Source: a virus. From it: a stretch of 32,604 nt of DNA. Positions 11,718-19,462 of this stretch are shown here, one piece after another. The notes under the pieces are model-generated. The model made no database searches and was not told where the DNA came from. It was given only the letters and a program-made list of their open reading frames with translations. The stretch spans positions 1-32,604 of the IMG/VR virus record IMGVR_UViG_3300036826_000353; one strand, 5' to 3'. Within the stretch, counting starts at the first letter, position 1. Every line of letters begins with the position of its first letter. A program made the translations under genes and the position numbers.

Positions 11718-12725
11718 ATGACCCTTCGCCTGTATGACAACACAAGGATATCAGACTTCAGACGGTGCCCTCGCTACTATATGTATAGGCACGAGTTTAA
11801 CTGGAGGCCTAAGGGTACTAGCGTACCGTTAGTGTTCGGAGGAGCATGGCATGCTGCCATGGAGGTGATATGGGATCAGATAGGCAAGGTTCCTAAGGGG
11901 GAACTTGCAAGAAGGGCATTCTCCGCATTCCTTATCCATTGGTGTGGAGAGGGAATGCCAGCTCCATCTGACATGGACTATGAGATGGAGAAGGAGATGT
12001 CCCCCCGCACGCCTGGACGTGCGTTTGAGATGATTGTGGCCTATATAGATAAGCGCAGCATCAATGCATCGGACTTCGAGCTGGTCGCCATCGAGCGACC
12101 TTTTATTGTGCCATTAGACCCGGATGACGACACGCTTTTCTATGTAGGGAAGATTGATAAGATTGTTAAGCGGCGGGGGAAGGTGTTGGGGATAGAGCAC
12201 AAGACGACAACGGCATATAAGAAGGGTGGGCCCTTCCGTGCTGGTTTCATTGACAGCTTCTCTCCAAATAGTCAGATTGATGGATATCTATATGCCTTGC
12301 ATATGATGTTTCCGGGAGAGGTAGGAGGCGTCTGGGTCGATGCAGCCTTGGTTCATAGTAAGGAGGATGGCTTTACCTTTATCCCTGTGGAGAAGTTATT
12401 CGATCATCTTGATAGCTGGCTACATGATACCCGATGGTGGATTACTCGACTTGAGAGGGAGAAGGCTCAGTTGAAGAAGGCCACATCGACAGATAAATAC
12501 CTCAACGCCTTTCCGAAGAATACAAATAGCTGCTTTGACTTTGCATCCACCTGTCCATATCACGATCTATGCAAGGCATGGCCGAACCCTGTCGGCCGCA
12601 ATCTGCCACCGGGATATGAGGTGTCCAGATGGGATCCTCTTGACCATATCAAGGGATTAGATGCACTGAGGGAAGACAATGCCAGACAGACGGGAACTGA
12701 TCAGGCTGGGAAAGACAGCGCTTGA
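11718..12725 (+). CDS. Cas4/RecB-like PD-(D/E)XK exonuclease with Fe-S cysteines
   Basis: The 335-residue protein begins with the RecB-like signature ISDFRRCPRYYMYRHE (C17). The nuclease core has GKIDKI (D147), LGIEHKTT (E160, K162) and QIDGYLYAL (Q187, Y190), the D-ExK-QxxxY motifs of the PD-(D/E)XK superfamily. The C-terminal cysteines C272, C279 and C285, with C17, form the four ligands expected for the 4Fe-4S cluster of Cas4 and AddB-type nucleases. It probably resects DNA ends for phage recombination together with the Sak4-like ATPase and SSB-like proteins downstream. Start ATG follows AAAGGA. No CRISPR genes or array are nearby. Confidence 0.88.
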   Translation: MTLRLYDNTRISDFRRCPRYYMYRHEFNWRPKGTSVPLVFGGAWHAAMEVIWDQIGKVPKGELARRAFSAFLIHWCGEGMPAPSDMDYEMEKEMSPRTPGRAFEMIVAYIDKRSINASDFELVAIERPFIVPLDPDDDTLFYVGKIDKIVKRRGKVLGIEHKTTTAYKKGGPFRAGFIDSFSPNSQIDGYLYALHMMFPGEVGGVWVDAALVHSKEDGFTFIPVEKLFDHLDSWLHDTRWWITRLEREKAQLKKATSTDKYLNAFPKNTNSCFDFASTCPYHDLCKAWPNPVGRNLPPGYEVSRWDPLDHIKGLDALREDNARQTGTDQAGKDSA

Positions 12726-12831
12726 GGCAGGAATAGGCTGGGCGATGGTGCTTATACTCCTAGGAGTTGGCACCGCAGCCATAGCGATTACATGGAAGAT
12801 GCTCAGGACCATATGGAGAGTATTCTCATGA
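12679..12831 (+). CDS. tiny single-span membrane protein, 50 aa
   Basis: ATG at 12679, with AGGGAAG upstream, overlapping the exonuclease end by 47 bp. After a charged N-terminus (MPDRRELIRLGKTALEA) comes a clear transmembrane segment (GWAMVLILLGVGTAAIAI) and a basic tail (WKMLRTIWRVFS). The stop overlaps the next ATG (ATGA at 12828). Its role is unknown; anchoring or host-membrane modulation is possible. Confidence 0.6.
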   Translation: MPDRRELIRLGKTALEAGIGWAMVLILLGVGTAAIAITWKMLRTIWRVFS

Positions 12832-13130
12832 GGCTGGATCAGCGTGGAAACCCAGATGTATGCCGTACCGTCTATACACCAGTCGAGAAGGGACCGGCTG
12901 AAGTTGCCTTGGAGATTAAGCTCTGCACCAATAGCTTGATAAGTATATGCAGTATTCTATTACAGCAGAACCAGAGTCAGGAAGTCAGAAGGCTTTTTGC
13001 CTTAGCTGTCACTGACTTTGAGAAGGCATCGGACTGGGCAGTGAAGGCTCTGACCAGTGAAGGAGTATCATGTCCACTGGTTATCAAGGGAGTCGTAGAG
13101 AAGGTAAGGGAGTTTGAGAAACCTGAATAG
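12828..13130 (+). CDS. hypothetical helical protein, 100 aa
   Basis: ATG at 12828 overlaps the stop of the membrane peptide; the longer frame from 12792 would read through that peptide and is less likely. GGAGAG lies upstream. The protein is mainly helical (LEIKLCTNSLISICSILL, VRRLFALAVTDFEKAS) with several cysteines. No catalytic motif is recognised. Confidence 0.65.
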   Translation: MRLDQRGNPDVCRTVYTPVEKGPAEVALEIKLCTNSLISICSILLQQNQSQEVRRLFALAVTDFEKASDWAVKALTSEGVSCPLVIKGVVEKVREFEKPE

Positions 13131-13143
13131 AGGTGCGACACAG

Positions 13144-13326
13144 ATGGTCGTCATTGATATCTGGGGTGGTAAGAATAGCTGCGATCACCTAGCGCGGTTC
13201 ATGCGACCTATCGAAGAGGCTCTGCAGATCGCCCGCAACGAACTAATGAAAGGCTATCTCGTGAACCTACGCGACGAAGTTGCGTGGGGTAATGAGGAGG
13301 AGTTCGACATGAGGAATGTGCACTGA
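13144..13326 (+). CDS. hypothetical protein, 60 aa
   Basis: The ATG at 13144 is preceded by GAGGTG at about nine bases. MVVIDIWGGKNSCDHLAR suggests a strand and loop, followed by a helix (PIEEALQIARNELMKGYL) and an acidic end. Small and unassigned. Confidence 0.55.
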   Translation: MVVIDIWGGKNSCDHLARFMRPIEEALQIARNELMKGYLVNLRDEVAWGNEEEFDMRNVH

Positions 13327-13336
13327 GGGGAATTCG

Positions 13337-13705
13337 ATGAGAGAACTGAAAAAGTTAGCCCTGCCATCGGGGACTAGGATATTTTCATCCGAGATGGAGG
13401 TAATGCCAGGAACATGGGTTAAGTATGATATGTACTGTGCTATACCTAGCCCCATCAGTGAAGTACTGATGTGCGTGATAGTATCCACAGGACATGGCTG
13501 GGACCATGTATCTGTCAGTCACAGGGACAGGATACCTAGCTGGACGGAGATGGATTATATCAAGAGAATATTCTTCAAAGACGATGAGGTTGCAATGCAG
13601 CTGCATGTTACATCTAAAGATCATATCAACATCCATAACTATGTACTCCACCTCTGGAGGCCACAGCACACAGAGATACCGCTACCACCGAAGGAGCTTG
13701 TGTAA
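13337..13705 (+). CDS. DUF7694-like phage protein, 122 aa
   Basis: ATG at 13337 with GAGGGG upstream. The middle has GHGWDHVSVSHRDRIPSW, then DYIKRIFFKDDEVAMQLHV, and the C-terminus is VLHLWRPQHTEIPLPP. This order (GWDHVSVS, W-x-E-M-x-x-K-x-x-F, VMQLH, HLWRP, IPxPP) matches my memory of a widespread phage family of unknown function (DUF7694); a database search would confirm. No enzymatic role is known to me. The last codons and stop lie in a 19-bp sequence repeated 200 bp downstream. Confidence 0.75.
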   Translation: MRELKKLALPSGTRIFSSEMEVMPGTWVKYDMYCAIPSPISEVLMCVIVSTGHGWDHVSVSHRDRIPSWTEMDYIKRIFFKDDEVAMQLHVTSKDHINIHNYVLHLWRPQHTEIPLPPKELV

Positions 13706-13907
13706 TGGCCACAAGTGGACGAATACTGATGCGACTCTGGCGACGATACGCTGTAACTGTCATGGATAACTGGACGCCCATGCAGATGTTCTGGACTCTG
13801 CAAGGCGCCAAACGATTTATGGACGCTTACCCAGAATCATCTCACTTGTTTTTCTGGAACGGCGGATGGCAACGCATCGGCGGCACATCGAAGGAGCTTG
13901 TGTAATG
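13689..13907 (+). repeat. 19-bp direct repeats flanking one gene
   Basis: CGAAGGAGCTTGTGTAATG occurs at 13689-13707 and 13889-13907, exactly 200 bp apart. Each copy encodes the C-terminal KELV, the stop, the AAGGAG ribosome site and the next start codon. The gene at 13705-13905 is therefore bounded by identical junctions. Confidence 0.85.
13705..13905 (+). CDS. small basic/aromatic protein, 66 aa
   Basis: TAATG overlap with the DUF7694-like gene. The product (MATSGRILMRLWRRYAVTV ... FFWNGGWQRIGGTSKELV) is rich in Trp and Arg, with no known motif. The identical 19-bp junctions on both sides suggest that this gene was inserted or duplicated as a cassette. Confidence 0.65.
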   Translation: MATSGRILMRLWRRYAVTVMDNWTPMQMFWTLQGAKRFMDAYPESSHLFFWNGGWQRIGGTSKELV

Positions 13908-14090
13908 CTAGCAACAGAGTTTGACAAGATGATGGAGGCCATGACCAGGATTGTCGATCTCAACATACCTTGGCAGGAGAAGAAGGCTAAGATCGAGGCA
14001 TTCCTGGAAGTGAGCGAGAGTCAGGCGGGAACGTGGGAAGAGTTTATGTCATGGTGGATGGGGGGACCTAGTGACAGAGACGACAAGTGA
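13905..14090 (+). CDS. hypothetical helical protein, 61 aa
   Basis: Starts at ATG 13905 from the second 19-bp junction (AAGGAG ribosome site). Helical and amphipathic (FDKMMEAMTRIVDLN, PWQEKKAKIEAFLEV), with a Trp-rich end. Unknown role. It overlaps the next gene by 20 bp. Confidence 0.6.
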   Translation: MLATEFDKMMEAMTRIVDLNIPWQEKKAKIEAFLEVSESQAGTWEEFMSWWMGGPSDRDDK

Positions 14091-14283
14091 CATTACCTGG
14101 ATCAACGTAGCCGATCTGGAGGAACTTGCAGAAGACCTGGCAAGCGATCCAGCTATCTGCAGCTTGACCCTTGAGAATATGGACTACAGTAAGGTGACCC
14201 TAATCGCTGGCCTGGCGATTGGCTATGCGTCCAGGGCCCGTGCAATTATGAGGAAGAGAAGATGCCGAACGCCTCCGATGTAA
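14071..14283 (+). CDS. hypothetical protein, 70 aa
   Basis: Begins at GTG 14071 with a G-rich site upstream. It contains an acidic helix (DLEELAEDLASDPAI) and a small hydrophobic segment (VTLIAGLAIGYASRARAI), then a basic end. It overlaps the Sak4-like gene by 22 bp. No family recognised. Confidence 0.5.
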   Translation: MTETTSDITWINVADLEELAEDLASDPAICSLTLENMDYSKVTLIAGLAIGYASRARAIMRKRRCRTPPM

Positions 14284-15107
14284 ATATCCCACATACAAAG
14301 CGCATCCTCATGGCAGGGCGTACAGGGACGGGAAAGACGATGCAGATATGGACCCTGCCAGGAAAGAGGTTCGCATATATCTTCGATCCCAACTCCCTAT
14401 CCTCCCTCGTAGCCCAGCCGCCGTATAGGGAGAAGGGATGCAATCTGGACTATGAACTCTTCCTGCCTGAGATAAGCGATGTAGATACGTCGCTCAAGGG
14501 ATTTAACAAGGGCAGTAAGGATGACAATACCAGGAAGAGGAAGGTCGAGCCTCAACTGTATAATCGCTGGGAGGCCGATGTCCTCGGAAGGAATTTCTCC
14601 GGCTACGATTGGCTTATCATCGACAGCATGACGTTCCTGGTCAAGTCGATCATGGATCGTCAACTGTATATCAACAACCGCTATGGAGGCACAGAAGAGA
14701 TAGCTGACTATAAGGTAGTTGGCAGTAAAATGGCAGAGGTCGTGGGGGGCCTAGTAGCGTCGCCCCTAAATATCTTCTGCACCGCCCACCTCTCGGTGTA
14801 CCAGGATGAGAAGACGAGTAAGATCCAAACCGAGCTATACCTACCTGGAAGGGCTCGGACTATTCTACCATTACAGTTCACTGACGTCTTCCAGGCGATC
14901 ACTAGGGATGACGAGAAAAGAGGAACGGTGTATGAGATAAGGACAAAGCCAGATCCTAAGGGGCTCCAGGATATCAGGACATCAATACCTGGCTTGGATA
15001 CCTTTGAGGACGTGACAATAGGGCGCTTCGATGACAAGTCCTCTGACTACGGCATCGGAGCGCTCCTTTCAGGGAAGCGTCGTTTTCCGAGTGTTACCAG
15101 GAGGTAG
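14262..15107 (+). CDS. Sak4-like RecA-fold ATPase (AAA_24)
   Basis: The 281-residue protein has Walker A GRTGTGKT (19-26) and Walker B YDWLIIDS (D121), followed by a RecA-fold core with NIFCTAHLSVYQDE. This form is typical of phage Sak4/AAA_24 proteins, single-domain RecA relatives that promote single-strand annealing and usually work with a phage SSB. The next gene is indeed an SSB/DUF669-like protein, separated by one base. AGGAAGAG precedes the ATG. The set with the upstream Cas4-like nuclease makes a resection-annealing recombination module. Confidence 0.85.
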   Translation: MPNASDVNIPHTKRILMAGRTGTGKTMQIWTLPGKRFAYIFDPNSLSSLVAQPPYREKGCNLDYELFLPEISDVDTSLKGFNKGSKDDNTRKRKVEPQLYNRWEADVLGRNFSGYDWLIIDSMTFLVKSIMDRQLYINNRYGGTEEIADYKVVGSKMAEVVGGLVASPLNIFCTAHLSVYQDEKTSKIQTELYLPGRARTILPLQFTDVFQAITRDDEKRGTVYEIRTKPDPKGLQDIRTSIPGLDTFEDVTIGRFDDKSSDYGIGALLSGKRRFPSVTRR

Positions 15108-15108
15108 T

Positions 15109-15501
15109 ATGTCGTTCGTCAAGATCAATCTGAATGGGGTAAAGGAGCCGGAGATTGCCCCAGAGGGAGAGTATGATCTCAGGATTGTCAAGGTCAAGGA
15201 TGATGAGACATCCAAGGGGGAACCCATGACCATCCTGACGATCAGGATCGAGGACCCGGAAGTCAAGAACCCTGCACCGTTTCAGCACTTCATCACCTAC
15301 CCCAACGGTGGAGAGTATGACGAGATGAGGGGGCTGGAGATTAAGAGACTTCTGAATCTCTTCGATGTCGGCTTCGACGAAGGAGGGTTCGACAGCGATG
15401 AGCTGTTGGGGAAGACTGCAAGATGCCTGGTGATCCAGGAAGAGAGTAAAAAAGACGGGGTAGTTCGTAACAGAATGAAGCTGCCCCGGCTGAAGGAGTA
15501 A
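15109..15501 (+). CDS. DUF669/SSB-like ssDNA-binding protein, 130 aa
   Basis: ATG at 15109 with AGGAGG upstream, one base after the ATPase stop; a longer frame from 15031 is rejected. The start MSFVKINLNGVKEPEI, the EGEYDLRIVKVKDDE strand pattern and the TILTIRIEDPE strand resemble DUF669 or OB-fold phage SSBs. RGLEIKRLLNLFDVGFDE and LLGKTARCLVIQEESK complete the pattern. It likely coats ssDNA and partners the Sak4-like ATPase. The tail is basic rather than acidic. Confidence 0.75.
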   Translation: MSFVKINLNGVKEPEIAPEGEYDLRIVKVKDDETSKGEPMTILTIRIEDPEVKNPAPFQHFITYPNGGEYDEMRGLEIKRLLNLFDVGFDEGGFDSDELLGKTARCLVIQEESKKDGVVRNRMKLPRLKE

Positions 15502-15503
15502 GC

Positions 15504-15752
15504 ATGACAAGAGAGGACGGTCTTATCAGAGTGAATATCCGCATCTCACAGGATATGCACAAGCAGATGTCAACCCTCATACCCTGGGGGCTACGCCGAA
15601 ATGTGCTGGAGACCGTCCTCCAGCTTATTCTTGATGCAATAAAGGCGGATGGGATGGTAGTTGCCGGTGCTATCCTTGATGGGAGGTTTAAGCTAGTTAG
15701 ATCCGATATGGATGTCGCCCAAAATTTGGACATGGAAAGAGGGAATGGATAG
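15504..15752 (+). CDS. RHH-like small DNA-binding protein, 82 aa
   Basis: ATG at 15504 after AAGGAG. The start GLIRVNIRISQDMHKQMS, followed by WGLRRNVLETVLQLILDAI, has the strand-helix-helix layout of ribbon-helix-helix proteins and their phage relatives. It then has a beta hairpin (GMVVAGAILDGRFKLV). The CCAAAATTTGG palindrome (15719-15729), also found at two distant intergenic sites, lies in its last codons. It probably binds DNA; autoregulation through that palindrome is possible. Confidence 0.65.
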   Translation: MTREDGLIRVNIRISQDMHKQMSTLIPWGLRRNVLETVLQLILDAIKADGMVVAGAILDGRFKLVRSDMDVAQNLDMERGNG

Positions 15753-16029
15753 ACTAGCAAAGCTTAGACGGCCCCTGAGTGAGATGACGAATGAGGAGGT
15801 ACATGAGCTCATTCGGAAGATCAGGGCAGATCGCCGCCTTACCAAGGAGCGACCTTCAGTAAAGGTGAAGAAGGCTCGTGCTAAGGATAAGGATAAGATG
15901 GACCTGGCAAAGCTACTTGAAGGGCTATCGCCTAAGGAGATAGCCGAGCTATTCGGAGGAACGGGGGATGATGCAGATCAAGGAAGTGCCGCTCAAGGAA
16001 ATCAAGATCAAGGACAGGGCACGCCTTGA
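15748..16029 (+). CDS. basic hypothetical protein, 93 aa
   Basis: ATG at 15748 with AGAGGGA upstream, overlapping the previous stop. MTNEEVHELIRKIRADRR is helical; a lysine-rich middle follows (KVKKARAKDKDK), then LLEGLSPKEIAELFGG, and a Gln/Gly-rich tail that overlaps the ParB-methyltransferase gene by 62 bp. It may bind nucleic acid; the family is unknown. Confidence 0.6.
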   Translation, partial: DRLAKLRRPLSEMTNEEVHELIRKIRADRRLTKERPSVKVKKARAKDKDKMDLAKLLEGLSPKEIAELFGGTGDDADQGSAAQGNQDQGQGTP

Positions 16030-17266
16030 CAATGGGGATATAGCAGGCCTGGCCGCCTCAATTGAGGAGAAGGGCCTGCTACAGCCTATTACAATAGATC
16101 AGAATAAGCGCCTGTTAGCAGGGGGTCGCAGGTTCCTGGCGCATGAGCATCTCAAGCGGACTACAATCCCCTGTATCATGCGTAGGGTCGAGGGGGTGAT
16201 AGATGCTGCTGAGATTGAACTAATCGAGAATATTCAAAGAAAGGACTTGCACTGGACGGAGAGGGCGGAGCTGGAGAAGAGGATCTTTCTGCTCAAGAAG
16301 GCAGCTGATCCTAAGTGGGGACATCGTGACCAGGCGGACATGACTGGAGTGTCTAAGAGTGCCGTGGGAAGGAGGATACAGCTAGCCGAAGCCATGGAGC
16401 TTCTACCTGAGCTAAAGGACTACAAGACGGAGGACGATGCCTGGAAGGAGTACAAGCGCCTCGAGGAAGACGTCGTAAGGACGCATTTGCATCAGAGAGT
16501 GCTTCCCCACATAAAGGAGGCTATGGACAGAGCAGGGGAGCACTTCATTATAGGAGATGCCCTGGCCGGTATGAGGCAGCTGGCAGATAGCACGTTCGGC
16601 TTTGCTGAGGTAGACACTCCATATGGAGTGGACCTCGACAGGAGGAAAAGTCGAAATCAAGATGACCATCTTATGGGTGACTATAACGAGTGGTCGGAGG
16701 GGGAGTATCCCAAGCTATTCGCGACCACAGCTCAAGAGGTATATCGTCTGCTCAAGGATAACAGCTTCGCAGTATTCTGGTACGGCATGTCTTGGCATGG
16801 ATCTGTTCTGACAACGCTACGAGAAGTTGGCTTCGGAGTGCCTGACATACCGGCAGTCTGGATTAAGGGAGACTCTGGGCAGACTGCAAGTCCTAATACA
16901 ACCCTTGGCAGCTGCTATGAGCCGTTCTTCCTTGCGAGAAAAGGATCGCCTGTCCTGGCCAAGCCTGGTCGGTCTAATGTGTTTAACTTCCCGAAGCTGA
17001 TCGGAACTACCAAGGATCATCCAACACAGAAGCCGCTTGTGCTGATGAAGATGATCCTTGAGACCTGCCTGTTTCCAGGATCCTATATCATTGTGCCATT
17101 CCTGGGATCAGGCGTAACGCTGCGGGCAGCATATAAGCTGGGACACACCGGCATGGGATGGGACCTAAGCCAGCAATACAAGAATGCTTTCCTGAAGCGC
17201 ATCATAGATGATCAGAAGGAGGACGATGATGACGGAGAGGGAGAAGGCGAAGATGATGGTGACTGA
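15968..17266 (+). CDS. ParB-like nuclease domain fused to DNA methyltransferase
   Basis: The 432-residue protein has an N-terminal ParB/Srx-like domain (about 1-100), including ITIDQNKRLLAGGRRFLAH and EIELIENIQRKDLHWTERA, then an HTH-like part (DMTGVSKSAVGRRIQL). The C-terminal methyltransferase has motif IV as DTPY (216-219), HPTQKP (351-356) and motif I PFLGSGVT (377-384), an order typical of N4/N6 (beta-class) enzymes. The usual DPPY is replaced by DTPY. It may methylate phage DNA to avoid restriction. The tail is strongly acidic. A start at 15971 is equally possible. Confidence 0.85.
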   Translation: MMQIKEVPLKEIKIKDRARLDNGDIAGLAASIEEKGLLQPITIDQNKRLLAGGRRFLAHEHLKRTTIPCIMRRVEGVIDAAEIELIENIQRKDLHWTERAELEKRIFLLKKAADPKWGHRDQADMTGVSKSAVGRRIQLAEAMELLPELKDYKTEDDAWKEYKRLEEDVVRTHLHQRVLPHIKEAMDRAGEHFIIGDALAGMRQLADSTFGFAEVDTPYGVDLDRRKSRNQDDHLMGDYNEWSEGEYPKLFATTAQEVYRLLKDNSFAVFWYGMSWHGSVLTTLREVGFGVPDIPAVWIKGDSGQTASPNTTLGSCYEPFFLARKGSPVLAKPGRSNVFNFPKLIGTTKDHPTQKPLVLMKMILETCLFPGSYIIVPFLGSGVTLRAAYKLGHTGMGWDLSQQYKNAFLKRIIDDQKEDDDDGEGEGEDDGD

Positions 17267-17432
17267 GGCTCTTGAGGTATTCAAGACTATTGAGATACCC
17301 ATAGAGCTTCAGGCATTCGGGCCTTCGCTGATACAGGTCCTGATGGGGATGTGTATGCAGGCGGTTATTCATACGAATGCTCTAAGGCATATTCAGATAG
17401 TCGTGCATAGCAAGGATGCTGGCCTTGAATAA
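17229..17432 (+). CDS. small helical protein, 67 aa
   Basis: The ATG at 17229 has AGGAGG six bases upstream and lies inside the acidic tail of the methyltransferase gene. MTEREKAKMMVTEALEVFK and SLIQVLMGMCMQAVIHTN form helices, and the end is IVVHSKDAGLE. It overlaps the polymerase gene by 17 bp. No family recognised. Confidence 0.6.
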   Translation: MTEREKAKMMVTEALEVFKTIEIPIELQAFGPSLIQVLMGMCMQAVIHTNALRHIQIVVHSKDAGLE

Positions 17433-19059
17433 GACATCGCCATGGGAAGAGGGAGACCCTGAGGCAGAGATATGCCTCCTGGGCACTTCTCCATCAAAGA
17501 TAGATATGTCCTGGAAGAGACCCTTTGTAGGGCAAGAGGGAGATGTCCTAAACGACTGCCTTCGGTCAGCAGGTATTGCCAGGAAACACTGTTATATCCT
17601 GAATCTGTGGAAGGAGCATGTTCAGAAGAATAAGCAGGATCAGATGTTCCTGCATAATAGGCTGATATACGACCCAAGGAAGGGCTTCACAGACGATGGA
17701 ATGGATGCAGCCCGTGAGGCACTGGCTAAGCTGGATGAAATCCGCCCTAAGGTCACAGTAACGCTGGGTCGCCCTGCCTTCCATATGATGGCATCTAACA
17801 CCAAGCCCTTGATGAAGTGGCGAGGTTCGCCCCTATGGTCGGAGCGCTTCAAGCGGAAGTATATACCAACCGTGCATCCAGATGCCACTATATATGGTGT
17901 CTATGCATGGCGCTTCTTCATTCAGAACGATCTGGCAAAGTCCAGGCTCGAGATGGACAGCTACGATCTGGTGCTGCCTCCAAGGGAGTTGATAATCGCA
18001 CCTACCTTGGCCGATGTCTATCACTTCATGCATGAGTGCAGGGAGGCCGGAGTATTTGCGACTGACATAGAGGTTATCAATCATCAGGTGTCATGTTTCA
18101 GCCTCGCCCCTAGGTCCGACCGGGCAATGACGATCCCGTTTGTAGATGATCGAGGGCAGCCATACTGGAGTGAAGACGACGAGGTTATTGTGTGGAAGTG
18201 GTATGAGTCCCTCATGTCTGATGAGAAGCTGATGAAGGTGAATCAGAACATAGCCTTTGATATCGGCTTCCTCCTGGATCGGAACCACATAAGGACGAGG
18301 GGGCCCATAGGCGATACCATGATTGCTCAGCATATCATATATCCACACTTTCCCAAGGGACTTGACTTTATTGCCAGCTACCATACGAGGGAGCCGTACT
18401 GGAAGGACGAGGGGAAGGTATGGAAGAACCCGAAGATTGACTGGCCTACATTCCAGCGATACTGTGGAAAGGATGCGGCGGTTGCCCTTGAGGCATGGTC
18501 TCTCCTGTCCGACGAGATGAGTGAGGGAGGATATTGGGATACTTATAATATGACTATAGATATGCTAGACTCCCTAATCTACATGACAGTGCGGGGCCTG
18601 GCGGTAGATAGGGATCGACTAGAGGCGACTAAGACTGAGTTGGAGACGACTATAGAGGAGAAGCAGGCCGAGCTTGATGCGATAACATCCAGCTGGGGGC
18701 ACCTGAACCCAGCATCGCCTAAGGCATGTCAGGAGTATTTCTATGAATACCTTGGAATACATCCATATAAGAATGCCGAGGGCGGCATTACTACGGATGA
18801 CCGGGCCATGAGTCGCATCTTTCGTAAGTCGATTGAGGGCAGCAAGGAGGCAAAGCTCGTACAGGAGATAAGGGCACTGAGGAAGCTGAAGGGAACCTAT
18901 ATAGATGTCACCCTGGACCCCGATGGGCGTCTAAGGTGCAGCTGGAACCCACGAGGAACATGGACAGGTCGTCTGTCCAGCAGCCAGACCATCTTTGGAA
19001 CTGGTATGAACCTGCAGAATCTACACCCCAAGTTTAAGGGGTTTATCATAGGAGGATAG
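17416..19059 (+). CDS. DNA polymerase A, N-terminal half: UDG-like, 3'-5' exonuclease, thumb
   Basis: The 547-residue protein has three parts. Residues about 15-180 resemble family 4/5 uracil-DNA glycosylases (LLGTSPS, KRPFVGQEGD, TLGRPAF, TVHPDA), but the usual four Fe-S cysteines are not evident. Residues about 215-385 hold an intact proofreading exonuclease: ATDIEV, NQNIAFDIGFL and YCGKDAA. The rest is the polymerase thumb and early palm, with TWTGRLSSSQ and MNLQNLHPKFKGF. The protein stops (TAG) just before motif A. The missing part is encoded separately at 19778-20746. An AGGAGG in its last codons serves the endolysin gene. It must act with the second half to synthesise DNA. Confidence 0.9.
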   Translation: MLALNKTSPWEEGDPEAEICLLGTSPSKIDMSWKRPFVGQEGDVLNDCLRSAGIARKHCYILNLWKEHVQKNKQDQMFLHNRLIYDPRKGFTDDGMDAAREALAKLDEIRPKVTVTLGRPAFHMMASNTKPLMKWRGSPLWSERFKRKYIPTVHPDATIYGVYAWRFFIQNDLAKSRLEMDSYDLVLPPRELIIAPTLADVYHFMHECREAGVFATDIEVINHQVSCFSLAPRSDRAMTIPFVDDRGQPYWSEDDEVIVWKWYESLMSDEKLMKVNQNIAFDIGFLLDRNHIRTRGPIGDTMIAQHIIYPHFPKGLDFIASYHTREPYWKDEGKVWKNPKIDWPTFQRYCGKDAAVALEAWSLLSDEMSEGGYWDTYNMTIDMLDSLIYMTVRGLAVDRDRLEATKTELETTIEEKQAELDAITSSWGHLNPASPKACQEYFYEYLGIHPYKNAEGGITTDDRAMSRIFRKSIEGSKEAKLVQEIRALRKLKGTYIDVTLDPDGRLRCSWNPRGTWTGRLSSSQTIFGTGMNLQNLHPKFKGFIIGG

Positions 19060-19066
19060 CCAAGCC

Positions 19067-19462
19067 ATGACATCTGCCTTCAACTGGAGCCTCCGCTCCT
19101 CCAAGGAGCTAACCGGCATCCACCCAGACCTCCGAGCAGTAGCGGACAAGGCTCTTAAGCTATCGCCGCAGGACTTCATAGTCATCGACGGTATGCGGAC
19201 AATAGCCGAGCAACAGCACTATGTCGCAGTCGGTGCAAGCCAGACGCTCAAGAGCCGTCACCTCCACGGCTTCGCAATCGACGTGGTTCCCTTGGTGATG
19301 AAGAAGGTGCGGTGGGAACTTCCATTCTTCGTTCCCATCGTCGTGGCCTTCAAGGACGCAGCCAGTGAACTTGGCATCCCTATCGTCTGTGGATATGACT
19401 GGAAGGGACATTGGGATGCTGGGCACTTTGAACTGAGAAAGAAGGAGTACCCAGATCCATGA
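19067..19462 (+). CDS. M15-type peptidase endolysin (VanY/L-Ala-D-Glu peptidase-like)
   Basis: The 131-residue protein has SKELTGIHPDLRAVADKA at the start, DFIVIDGMRTIAEQ, then SRHLHGFAIDV, which supplies the SxHxxGxAxD zinc motif, and DAGHFEL near the C-terminus as the third ligand. It is a compact M15 peptidase that cuts peptide cross-links or stems of peptidoglycan. There is no signal peptide, so a holin would be needed for release. Its place inside a replication locus, between two polymerase halves, is unusual; the holin and spanin-like genes lie about 9 kb away on the other strand. Confidence 0.88.
   Translation: MTSAFNWSLRSSKELTGIHPDLRAVADKALKLSPQDFIVIDGMRTIAEQQHYVAVGASQTLKSRHLHGFAIDVVPLVMKKVRWELPFFVPIVVAFKDAASELGIPIVCGYDWKGHWDAGHFELRKKEYPDP

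Noticed and set aside
11718-12725. Cas4-like gene as part of a CRISPR locus
   Set aside because: No repeat-spacer array or other cas genes are present; the neighbours are phage recombination genes.
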